A stretch of DNA of 64,000 nt from CAZROT01 sp964601895 (GTDB lineage: Bacteria > Pseudomonadota > Gammaproteobacteria > Enterobacterales > Enterobacteriaceae), in the NCBI GenBank assembly GCA_964601895.1, contig CAZROT010000008.1, positions 14,093 to 78,092 of the forward strand, in the 5' to 3' direction. A program made the translations under genes and the position numbers. The notes beneath the pieces are model-generated. The model did no database searches. It was not told where the DNA came from and worked only from the letters and a program-made list of their open reading frames with translations. This document shows, one piece after another, positions 1 to 7,396 of this stretch (its first letter is position 1; every line of letters starts with the position of its first letter).

Positions 1-1
1 C

Positions 2-1453
2 AGTAACCCTGAAAAAATCAGCCAGATCTTTCTGGGCTACCGCGCAGAACAGATGCAGCGCCCACAGCGCGCGGGTAATGACCTGCTTATCCGCCTGCGG
101 CATAACAATGGTACACATAAAACACTACGCCTCGGCAATCTGTACAACAATACGGTTGCCCTGCAGGATAGAGAAAACGCACTCACTGTACCGGGTGGCT
201 TCGTACTGCATACGTCAGACGGGGTAAGTCTTTCGTTGCCCCGTCTGCCTGATAACCGGGCACTATCAGACTGGCACAGTGTCAACGTCACCTGGAATGC
301 CACCCATCACCGCAACTGGAGTGAATTGACCCGGGATCAACCGGCACAACATATCGAAGTTTATCAGCAGAAAAAAGATCCTGTCGATAACCGTGGCAAG
401 ATAAGAATATATGGCCAGGGTTTTGCCAGCAGTACAGTGATACTGGCTGATTTTATGCATCTGACACTGACAGATACACCCTACACTAACCGGCCACAGG
501 GCAACGATAAGGGGGATATATTATGTGCCTTCTGGATGAAGGTCAGTGAGGGCCGAGACAGCTACCACTGGGATGGCAAAACCAGGGAAACCATTATTGA
601 TAATTATGCTACTGATGGCATGCAGGATGAACTGCAGCTTCCCTGGATTGCGAAAAACAGCAGGCTGAAAAGGCAGGGTAACAACCTGGTAATCAGTGAA
701 CAGGCTACCGACGAACGACGCTTTCTTATCGTAAACTTTTTCGTCACTCCAGATTATCGCCACCTTAATGTGCGTGATATCAGCGGCAACCTTTGCATAC
801 TGGATATGGATGAGCATCACAATGCCTGGCTTGCGAGCTGGCAACTGCAACAGGCTGCTAACCGAAGTACCAACAGACGCACACTCTATGCCACCACGGG
901 CCCGCTTACGCTGGATATGCGCACTGCGACAGACTGGCTGCTTACCCAGGATTACAGCATGCACGCACACCGCTGGTATGGCAGTAACCATGATGATGTG
1001 CATATATTCCACGCAGATAATAAAACGCTGCATGATGCCCGTGGCAATGACATTTATCGGTTTGAAAGCGGCAGTACGAGGAATGTCATCTCAGACAGCA
1101 CAGGCGACGACATTTACCGCATTGATGCGGGTAGCGGACATAATGTCATTGCAGACAGTAATGGCAGGGATACCCTGGAGCTTACCGGAGTCAATCAGGC
1201 CGAACTGCAACAAAGCAGGGCGGGTAGCGATCATTTGCTAACCTGGTCTGCGACTGGCAGCCTGAAAATCAGGAATTATTATCTGCATGAGGATAACAGA
1301 GTGGAAAGCATCCTGCTGACTGACGCCATTTCAGTCATGTCAGTGGCTGATGCCCAGATTAATACCGCTGCTGAATCTGCGCACCTGACAGTCATGCTGC
1401 CTGATATTGTCACGCTATCCGCAGCACTGCCGTCCCCTGCATACCGCCCATGA
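2..1453 (+). CDS. RTX-like calcium-binding protein, C-terminal part (5' end outside window)
   Basis: The reading frame is open from base 2, with no stop before the first in-window ATG at 53, so the gene most likely begins before this window. The C-terminal third carries two imperfect RTX-like repeats, GNDIYRFESGSTRNVISDS and GDDIYRIDAGSGHNVIADS, followed by GRDTLELTGV. This is the glycine/aspartate pattern that folds into Ca-binding beta-rolls in secreted proteins. The upstream 330 residues are not recognisable and have no signal peptide in the visible part. RTX proteins are normally exported by a type I system and fold outside the cell, but no exporter gene is in view. It is not closely alike to the RTX-type proteins near the other end of the window. 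The RTX-like call is fairly sure; the activity is unknown. Confidence 0.7.
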   Translation, partial: SNPEKISQIFLGYRAEQMQRPQRAGNDLLIRLRHNNGTHKTLRLGNLYNNTVALQDRENALTVPGGFVLHTSDGVSLSLPRLPDNRALSDWHSVNVTWNATHHRNWSELTRDQPAQHIEVYQQKKDPVDNRGKIRIYGQGFASSTVILADFMHLTLTDTPYTNRPQGNDKGDILCAFWMKVSEGRDSYHWDGKTRETIIDNYATDGMQDELQLPWIAKNSRLKRQGNNLVISEQATDERRFLIVNFFVTPDYRHLNVRDISGNLCILDMDEHHNAWLASWQLQQAANRSTNRRTLYATTGPLTLDMRTATDWLLTQDYSMHAHRWYGSNHDDVHIFHADNKTLHDARGNDIYRFESGSTRNVISDSTGDDIYRIDAGSGHNVIADSNGRDTLELTGVNQAELQQSRAGSDHLLTWSATGSLKIRNYYLHEDNRVESILLTDAISVMSVADAQINTAAESAHLTVMLPDIVTLSAALPSPAYRP

Positions 1454-2018
1454 GCACCTGCTCTACAAGGAGAAATTTATACACTGATAAATGCGCACAA
1501 TAACGCCAGCACCGATGCTGCCGAGCAACAGAGCAGCAAAAGCCCTAAAAGTACATTAATTTTTATTCCTGTATGGTCATCATTAACTAAAAATACTTTT
1601 ATTTTTTCAAATAAGATTAACCAGTTATAAAAATAATTAAAGATTACACAGGATAAATTGTTACCCGGCAAATTCTATTCATATTTATTAAATTAAGTCC
1701 GTTACATCAAGAATATAAATTTACTGTTGTTATAAAAATGACGAAAGGATCACTTTTATTGGGTTGCTTTATGCTTTTATATCTGTTACGTTGTTTATTA
1801 ATTGTGATACATATCTCATATAAAAAACAATTATGATTCAATGTTAATAACGCAAGGAGAAAATAAAACATCTAAGAAACAAATTCATTTTTAAAATTAA
1901 CCAAATTATTATAACGGTAATGCCAGAATTAGTTTTTAAAATTAATTAGTAATTAATAATATAATTTTAAATGAATGCTAAGCAATAACTTCTCTTCATA
2001 AAAAAGAAGGAGGTGTTT
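1454..2018. other. AT-rich intergenic region
   Basis: This stretch separates the RTX-like gene from a cluster of small genes. It is strongly AT-rich with many stop codons in all frames. I see no convincing coding region, tRNA or strong terminator. It ends in the Shine-Dalgarno sequence of the next gene. Confidence 0.6.
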
Positions 2019-2249
2019 ATGACTTATTCTAAAAAAGAAGTATTGGACAACGTTAAAAACACACTACCAGAATCAGAATATGACAGGGAAATTTATTATG
2101 CTACTGTTAATAAACAATGGCAGGGATATGTAAGGTCTGACAGGACCAGAAGTCATCTTGATAAAAATCAGGAAATAAACAATATAATAATAAATGACGA
2201 AAATAAAAATAAATTTTCTTTACTAATTAATCGTCTTATCAAAAAATAA
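2019..2249 (+). CDS. Small hypothetical protein (76 aa)
   Basis: A 76-residue charged protein that I do not recognise. The start is fixed by a perfect Shine-Dalgarno AAGGAGG at 2007-2013, five bases before ATG 2019; a GTG at 2013 lies inside that site and is unlikely to be used. The protein has a lysine-rich start (MTYSKKEVLDNVKN), a central QWQGYVRSDRTRS stretch and an Asn/Lys-rich end. It has no signal peptide or membrane segment. Codon use is AT-rich like the surrounding spacer. The very strong ribosome-binding site argues for a real, well-translated gene. It precedes a DUF3309-like membrane peptide and a YbdK-type ligase on the same strand, but the 96-bp gap makes a shared transcript uncertain. 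Confidence 0.6.
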   Translation: MTYSKKEVLDNVKNTLPESEYDREIYYATVNKQWQGYVRSDRTRSHLDKNQEINNIIINDENKNKFSLLINRLIKK

Positions 2250-2345
2250 ATCATAACAACAACACGTAATTTATTTAGCCCATTCTTTTTTTCTATGAAA
2301 AACGTTTAGTAAAAACGTAACGCTTTTTATCAATGAGGAAAATTC

Positions 2346-2504
2346 ATGCTGAGTATTATAAAAATTCTGTTACTTATTTTTATTATTGGATCTATTCTTT
2401 CTCTCCCTGTATGGCCGTATAGCCATGGCTGGAATTATTATCCCGGTATTGTGTTGGGAATTATTACTATAGTCCTTGCTATCATGGTATTGAGGAGTAT
2501 ATAG
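2346..2504 (+). CDS. DUF3309-like small membrane protein (52 aa)
   Basis: A 52-residue hydrophobic peptide: a membrane segment (IIKILLLIFIIGSILSL), the motif LPVWPYSHGWNYYPG, then a second membrane segment. This hydrophobic / LPxWPYSxxW..P.G / hydrophobic layout is characteristic of the small DUF3309 family, whose role is unknown. A GAGGAA ribosome-binding site lies just upstream of ATG 2346. It is short enough to be missed by gene finders. The family assignment comes from memory of the motif, so I hold it at moderate to good confidence; no function is claimed beyond a small inner-membrane peptide. Confidence 0.65.
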   Translation: MLSIIKILLLIFIIGSILSLPVWPYSHGWNYYPGIVLGIITIVLAIMVLRSI

Positions 2505-2561
2505 CGTAAGCGATATAGTGCTGACTGCAATCACTTATTCCCGCATTCTTATAATGAAATA

Positions 2562-2581
2562 ACCTCTTATTAATAAGAGGT
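2562..2581. promoter_or_regulatory. Perfect 20-bp palindrome upstream of ybdK
   Basis: ACCTCTTATT is followed directly by its exact reverse complement AATAAGAGGT, 41 bp before the ybdK start and 57 bp after the DUF3309-like gene. TATAAA follows at 2581-2586 and could be a -10 element. With no spacer between the halves it suits a dimeric-regulator operator better than a terminator hairpin, and no T tract follows. The function is inferred. Confidence 0.4.
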
Positions 2582-2621
2582 ATAAATCATCTGACAGATA
2601 ATATGGCTGATGGAGTTATTT

Positions 2622-3755
2622 ATGGACAAAATAATTTTTAATCCTTCAAACACTATGTCAATAGGCGCTGAAGTAGAACTTCAACTTATCAATCTGACAA
2701 ATTTTGATTTATCAGATCAATCAGAAGTAATTGTACAGCAGGTTAATGACAGGCAGCGTGTCAAGCAGGAACTCACTACCTCCATGATTGAATTGAATTC
2801 AAGCCCTCAGCTTTCTGCTGTGTCTATTTTCCAGGAATTAGTACAGCTGGTGGAAAAAGTACGTGCTACTGCAATAACCTATGATACAGAACTGTGCGGA
2901 GGAGGACGCCATTACAGTAGTGACTGGAAAGATATGTCCATTACCGATAAAAAAAGATATCAAAATATAGCAGCCTATTTTGGCTACTTATCAAAAGCAG
3001 GCTGCGTGTTTGGTCAGCATATTCACATTGGTGTTAAAACCGGTGATGATGCCATCTATTTATGCCATGCATTGCGACAGTACATCCCGCACTTTATCGC
3101 ATTAAGTGCTTCATCACCGTATTATCGCGAAGAAGATACCCAATTTTCAAGCTCAAGGTTCAGTTCGTTAGAGTCAATGCCTAACTATGGCAGCTTCGAA
3201 GAAATTTATTCCTGGCATGAATTTGAAGATTTTTTTCACAAAGTGACTTCATCAGGGGCCATAAACAGTATTAAAGATCTGTACTGGGATATCAGGCCAC
3301 AGCCGCAGTTTGGTACCATAGAAATAAGAGTCTGTGATACGCCACTGCACCTTTATCATGCTGCCATGTTAGCAGGCTATGCACATGTGATTGTAAGAAT
3401 GTTATTACAGCAAAAAAATACCGTCACTGGGGATTATCGTGCAATTTATGCAGCAAATAAATTTCGTGCAAACCGCTATGGCTTAGATGCAGAAATTATC
3501 AACAATAATACTTTTGAGACAGTCATTCTCAGTGAAAATATTCTGCATACTATTGAACGACTACGTACCATGAGCCTGTCTACAGATGAAACTCATGTTG
3601 TCAATTACATACATAAATACGTACTAAATGGCATTAGTGACGCTGATATAATAAGAAAAATGATTGACAGTGGTTACGATAAACAAAGGCTGGTATCACA
3701 ATGCATCAAAAAATTAACCCACGTTCAGGATGAGAATATGCTGTCATTTTCTTAA
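2622..3755 (+). CDS. ybdK: Glutamate-cysteine ligase-like carboxylate-amine ligase, YbdK type
   Basis: A 377-residue member of the GCS2 (YbdK) family, ATP-dependent ligases that join an amino acid to glutamate; E. coli YbdK has weak gamma-glutamyl-cysteine ligase activity. Family landmarks are all present: GAEVELQLIN near the N-terminus, ELCGGGRHYSSDW, VFGQHIHIGV (metal/substrate-binding histidines), SSSRFSS, and YWDIRPQPQFGTIEIRVCDT in the active-site sheet. Length matches E. coli YbdK (372). I chose ATG 2622 because GGAG lies six bases upstream; an in-frame ATG at 2610 overlaps that site. A perfect palindrome at 2562-2581 may control it. The physiological substrate is not known, so the role is inferred only at family level. 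Confidence 0.9.
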   Translation: MDKIIFNPSNTMSIGAEVELQLINLTNFDLSDQSEVIVQQVNDRQRVKQELTTSMIELNSSPQLSAVSIFQELVQLVEKVRATAITYDTELCGGGRHYSSDWKDMSITDKKRYQNIAAYFGYLSKAGCVFGQHIHIGVKTGDDAIYLCHALRQYIPHFIALSASSPYYREEDTQFSSSRFSSLESMPNYGSFEEIYSWHEFEDFFHKVTSSGAINSIKDLYWDIRPQPQFGTIEIRVCDTPLHLYHAAMLAGYAHVIVRMLLQQKNTVTGDYRAIYAANKFRANRYGLDAEIINNNTFETVILSENILHTIERLRTMSLSTDETHVVNYIHKYVLNGISDADIIRKMIDSGYDKQRLVSQCIKKLTHVQDENMLSFS

Positions 3756-4102
3756 CTAAGAAAACATGGCACCCGTTCTTTATGATTATCCGGTATGCAA
3801 ATAAATTCATACCGTTCTCGTATCCATGTTAATGCTGCAATACTATTGATTTAATTGACTGCAATAATAACATAGCTTTATCTATTAAGGATAACGCCCT
3901 GTTTCCGCCAGCATCCTGTTATCAACAACCCCGCAAAAAACATCACTGAACTTCACTTAATTCCTTGATCTTCATGCAATAAAAACCAGATCTGACCGAC
4001 GTATTTTCAGCCTCTGACAAAGATAATTATGGAAGATTATGTTAATAAAAAGTTATATTACTGCTTATAGAATTTCATGAGATTACCTTCACTGGAGCCA
4101 GA
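3756..4102. other. Intergenic region before fadH, with weak hairpin and FadR-like half-operator
   Basis: No gene is visible here. An inverted repeat CGGTATG/CATACCG (3791-3797 and 3808-3814) has no T tract and is at best a weak terminator of ybdK. AGATCTGACCG at 3988-3998 fits 8 of 10 informative positions of the enterobacterial FadR operator core TGGTCNGACCA. It sits about 105 bp before fadH, a gene of the fatty-acid degradation regulon, but one imperfect site proves little. Confidence 0.35.
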
Positions 4103-6124
4103 ATGACCGCTTACCCGCATTTATTTGCACCACTGGATCTGGGTTTTATCACACTAAAAAATCGCATTATGATGGGATCGATGCATACCGGTCTCGAGGC
4201 GCTACCCGAAGGTCCACAGCGCCTCGCTGCGTTTTACACAGAACGCGCAGCAGCAGGTGTCGGGCTGATTGTCACCGGTGGTGTGGCTCCCAACCAAAAA
4301 GGTGTGTTAACTCAGGGGGATCTGTCATTAACTGATACACAAGAAATCGGCTGGCACCGTATTATCACTGATGCCGTGCACCAGGCAGGCAGCAGGATAG
4401 CGTTGCAAATTCTTCACGCCGGGCGCTACAGCTATCAGCCAGAACCACTGGCACCTTCAGCCTTGCAGGCAGTTATCAATCCCTTCTCCCCGCGCGCCAT
4501 GTCACACAGCGAGATTGAACAAACCATTGCTGATTTTGCCCATTGTGCTGCGCTGGCACAGCAGGCCGGTTATGATGGTGTTGAAATTATGGGCTCTGAA
4601 GGCTATCTGATTAACCAGTTTCTCACTACCCGCACCAATCAACGAACAGATGCATGGGGAGGAAGCTTTGCCCACAGAATGCGCTTTCCTGTTGATATTG
4701 TGCGCGCAGTACGTCAGGCCACAGGTAGCGCATTTATTGTCATTTATCGATTATCCATGCTGGATCTGGTGCATGAGGGATCTGACTGGCAGGAAATAGA
4801 GCAGCTGGCCTGCGCCATTGAACAGGCAGGAGCCACGCTTATTAATACAGGAATAGGCTGGCATGAAGCACGCATTCCGACAATAGCAACCCGGGTACCG
4901 CGCGCAGCATTCAGCTGGGTCACCGCTAACCTGATGGGTAAAGTCACTATTCCTCTGATAACCACAAATCGCATCAACGATCCGGCTGTGGCTGAACAGG
5001 TGCTGGCACAGGGACATGCCGATATTATCTCCATGGCCAGACCCTTTTTAGCTGATCCCGCTTTTGTGAAAAAAGCATTTGAAGGCAGGGCAGATGAAAT
5101 TAATACCTGCATTGGCTGTAATCAGGCCTGTCTGGACAAGGTATTTAAACACGAAACTGCTTCCTGTCTCGTCAATCCACGTGCCTGCCATGAAAGTGAA
5201 ATGCCGGTAAAAATGGCAAAAAATGCCAGGTCTCTGGCGGTGGTGGGTGCAGGCCCTGCAGGCCTGGCATTTGCCATTACCGCAGCCAGCCGGGGTCACC
5301 AGGTTACCTTATTTGATGAAGCTGATGAAATTGGCGGGCAGTTTACGCTCGCACGCCAGATTCCGGGTAAGGAAGAATTCCATGAAACGCTACGCTATTT
5401 TAACAGGCAGCTGGCACTGCATCAGGTCACGCTGATGTTGAATAAAACCGTTGATGCCACAGAGCTCGCCGCGTTTGATGAAATCATTCTTGCCTCTGGC
5501 ATCAAGCCACGGATACCGGAGATTAAGGGAATCACACATCCAAAAGTGTTAACGTACCTGGATGTATTACATGATAAAAAACCAGTCGGCCAGTGTGTAG
5601 CCATAATCGGTGCCGGCGGTATTGGCTTTGATATGGCAGAGTATCTGAGCCATACAGTCCCATCTCCCCGCCTTGATACTGTTCAGTTTAATGTTGAATG
5701 GGGTATCGATCAGACATTAGCACACCGTGGTGGCCTGTCACCACAGGGTGCCAGAATGGCGCCTGCTACGCGCCAGCTATTTTTGCTACAGCGTAAAACC
5801 AGCAAAATGGGGGAAGAACTGGGTAAAACTACCGGCTGGATCCATAAGAGCAGTCTCACCCTGCGTGGCGTTAACCTGTTAAATGGTGTCAGCTATGAAG
5901 CCATCGACGATAAGGGGTTACATATCAGTCGTAATGCGCAGAAAAGCTGCCTGCCAGCAGACACTATCATTATCTGTGCCGGGCAGGAAGCACGCAGGGA
6001 ACTGTACGACCCACTGGTTGCACTGAAAAAAACCGTACACTTGATTGGCGGCGCAGATACCGCCCTTAAGCTGGATGCCTTTCGGGCCATCAAGCAGGGC
6101 ACCTATCTTGCAATGCATATTTAA
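4103..6124 (+). CDS. fadH: 2,4-dienoyl-CoA reductase (NADPH) FadH
   Basis: FadH reduces the 2,4-dienoyl-CoA formed when unsaturated fatty acids with even-positioned double bonds are degraded, feeding beta-oxidation in the cytoplasm. At 673 residues it matches E. coli FadH (672) nearly throughout. The N-terminal old-yellow-enzyme-type FMN barrel starts LFAPLDLGF and contains SMHTGLE, EGYLINQF (catalytic Tyr) and GIGWHEAR (catalytic His). The 4Fe-4S ligands lie in CIGCNQACLDKVF and the following SCLVNPRAC. A C-terminal FAD/NAD(P)-binding part has VVGAGPAGLA and IIGAGGIGFD. All key residues are intact, so the enzyme should work. No other beta-oxidation gene is nearby. A hairpin terminator follows at 6213. 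Confidence 0.97.
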   Translation: MTAYPHLFAPLDLGFITLKNRIMMGSMHTGLEALPEGPQRLAAFYTERAAAGVGLIVTGGVAPNQKGVLTQGDLSLTDTQEIGWHRIITDAVHQAGSRIALQILHAGRYSYQPEPLAPSALQAVINPFSPRAMSHSEIEQTIADFAHCAALAQQAGYDGVEIMGSEGYLINQFLTTRTNQRTDAWGGSFAHRMRFPVDIVRAVRQATGSAFIVIYRLSMLDLVHEGSDWQEIEQLACAIEQAGATLINTGIGWHEARIPTIATRVPRAAFSWVTANLMGKVTIPLITTNRINDPAVAEQVLAQGHADIISMARPFLADPAFVKKAFEGRADEINTCIGCNQACLDKVFKHETASCLVNPRACHESEMPVKMAKNARSLAVVGAGPAGLAFAITAASRGHQVTLFDEADEIGGQFTLARQIPGKEEFHETLRYFNRQLALHQVTLMLNKTVDATELAAFDEIILASGIKPRIPEIKGITHPKVLTYLDVLHDKKPVGQCVAIIGAGGIGFDMAEYLSHTVPSPRLDTVQFNVEWGIDQTLAHRGGLSPQGARMAPATRQLFLLQRKTSKMGEELGKTTGWIHKSSLTLRGVNLLNGVSYEAIDDKGLHISRNAQKSCLPADTIIICAGQEARRELYDPLVALKKTVHLIGGADTALKLDAFRAIKQGTYLAMHI

Positions 6125-6566
6125 CTCATTCTTAGCACATCACAATGTGTCATGAACGTAACAATAAGGCTGGCTAAGCATACCCACTGCATGCATTTTC
6201 TTTCATTTCAGCCAGCAAAATGCTGTTTTTTTAATGAAAAGCCGCTGGTAACGATGAGCCAGCAAAGGAAATGTTTGCATACAAGGTCTATCAGTGGCGA
6301 CATGGTGATTTTGTAGCATTATCGCGACCGCAGCGTATATCGACTGGTTATCTGTCACAACCTGGCTAAAATTAAGAAACAGGCTTTTATAAATAAAGAA
6401 TAAGGTAATGATAACCTAAAAAAATCTGTCACACTTACTGTATCACCATGAAGAAAAAAGTGAATCTTTCCTGTTTTTCAGTTGTAATCACATACTGATG
6501 TACCTTACAGTGCGTTTTTCTTAATGCCTAATTAAAGAACAACACAGTGACTTCAGGACAAATCGG
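6125..6566. other. Intergenic region fadH-yqjA
   Basis: Apart from the terminator near its left end, the stretch holds no coding region that I can support. It must contain the yqjA promoter, but I cannot single out -35/-10 boxes with confidence. Confidence 0.5.
6213..6232 (+). terminator. Rho-independent terminator of fadH
   Basis: A CAGCA/TGCTG stem with an AAA loop is followed by seven T residues (6226-6232), about 90 bp after the fadH stop. The stem is short but the T tract is good. Confidence 0.55.
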
Positions 6567-7238
6567 ATGGAGATTATCCAGCAACTCTTATATGCGTTAT
6601 GGCAACAGGATTATGAAACTCTGTCCAACCCTTCTCTGGTTTGGACAATCTATATCCTGTTATTTACGATACTGTTTTTAGAAAACGGTCTGTTACCGGC
6701 AGCATTTTTACCAGGAGACAGCCTGTTGGTTCTGGTGGGTGTTCTTATCTCCAAAGATGCCCTGAGCTTTCCTGTAACACTGGTTATTCTGACTGTCGCA
6801 GCAAGCCTCGGATGCTGGATGAGCTATATACAGGGGAGACTCCTGGGTAATACCCAACTGGTACAGGGCTGGCTTGCTCACCTCCCTGCTCATTATCATG
6901 AGCGTGCACATCAGCTGTTTCATCGTCACGGCTTATCTGCACTGCTGATAGGGCGTTTTCTGGCATTCATTCGTACTCTTTTACCCACCATTGCCGGTCT
7001 TTCTGGCCTCAATAATGCGCGCTTTCAATTTTTTAACTGGGCAAGCGGGTTCCTCTGGGTATTGATTTTAATCTCTATTGGTTTTGCACTGGGAAAAACA
7101 CCCGTGTTTCTGAAATATGAAGATGAACTGATGTTCGTGTTGATATTATTACCATTAGCATTACTCGTGACCGGATTATTCGCTTCTCTTTACGTTCTCT
7201 GGAAAAAAAAAGGCGCCAGCCGTACTGATAAAAAATGA
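6567..7238 (+). CDS. yqjA: DedA-family inner-membrane protein YqjA
   Basis: A polytopic inner-membrane protein of the DedA (SNARE-associated/VTT) family. In E. coli, YqjA and its paralogue YghB are needed for normal membrane energetics, cell division and drug/alkali tolerance, and DedA proteins are proposed to act in undecaprenyl-phosphate or lipid recycling. The signature segments are present: FLENGLLPAAFLPGDSLLVL near residue 38, GCWMSYIQGRLLGN, and FHRHGLSALLIGRFLAFIRT followed by LPTIAGLSG, the conserved re-entrant hairpin with its acidic and arginine residues. At 223 residues it matches YqjA (220) more closely than YghB. It is monocistronic, with a strong terminator just downstream at 7248. 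A uppP gene (undecaprenyl-pyrophosphate phosphatase) lies elsewhere in this window. Confidence 0.93.
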   Translation: MEIIQQLLYALWQQDYETLSNPSLVWTIYILLFTILFLENGLLPAAFLPGDSLLVLVGVLISKDALSFPVTLVILTVAASLGCWMSYIQGRLLGNTQLVQGWLAHLPAHYHERAHQLFHRHGLSALLIGRFLAFIRTLLPTIAGLSGLNNARFQFFNWASGFLWVLILISIGFALGKTPVFLKYEDELMFVLILLPLALLVTGLFASLYVLWKKKGASRTDKK

Positions 7239-7247
7239 ATTCTGTTG

Positions 7248-7276
7248 AGTACCATCTATAGATGGTACTGTTTTTT
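7248..7276 (+). terminator. Strong Rho-independent terminator of yqjA
   Basis: A nine-base-pair stem AGTACCATC/GATGGTACT with a TATA loop (7248-7269) is followed by G and six T residues, nine bases after the yqjA stop codon. This is a textbook intrinsic terminator. Confidence 0.9.
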
Positions 7277-7396
7277 GCCCGGCCTTCTTTACCCTCAAGG
7301 CCAGCGCGCCTCAACATCATGCATGCCATGCCCTCTTTACAAAAATAACAATGAAATATCAACTAGTTAAAAAAATTTAACTAAACTATCGCCATA

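Noticed and set aside
1477..1671. Minus-strand 64-aa hydrophobic frame
   Set aside because: TTG start without a ribosome-binding site, AT-rich spacer, no recognisable family.
3791..3814. Hairpin after ybdK as a terminator
   Set aside because: Seven-base stem with a ten-base loop and no T tract; too weak to list separately.
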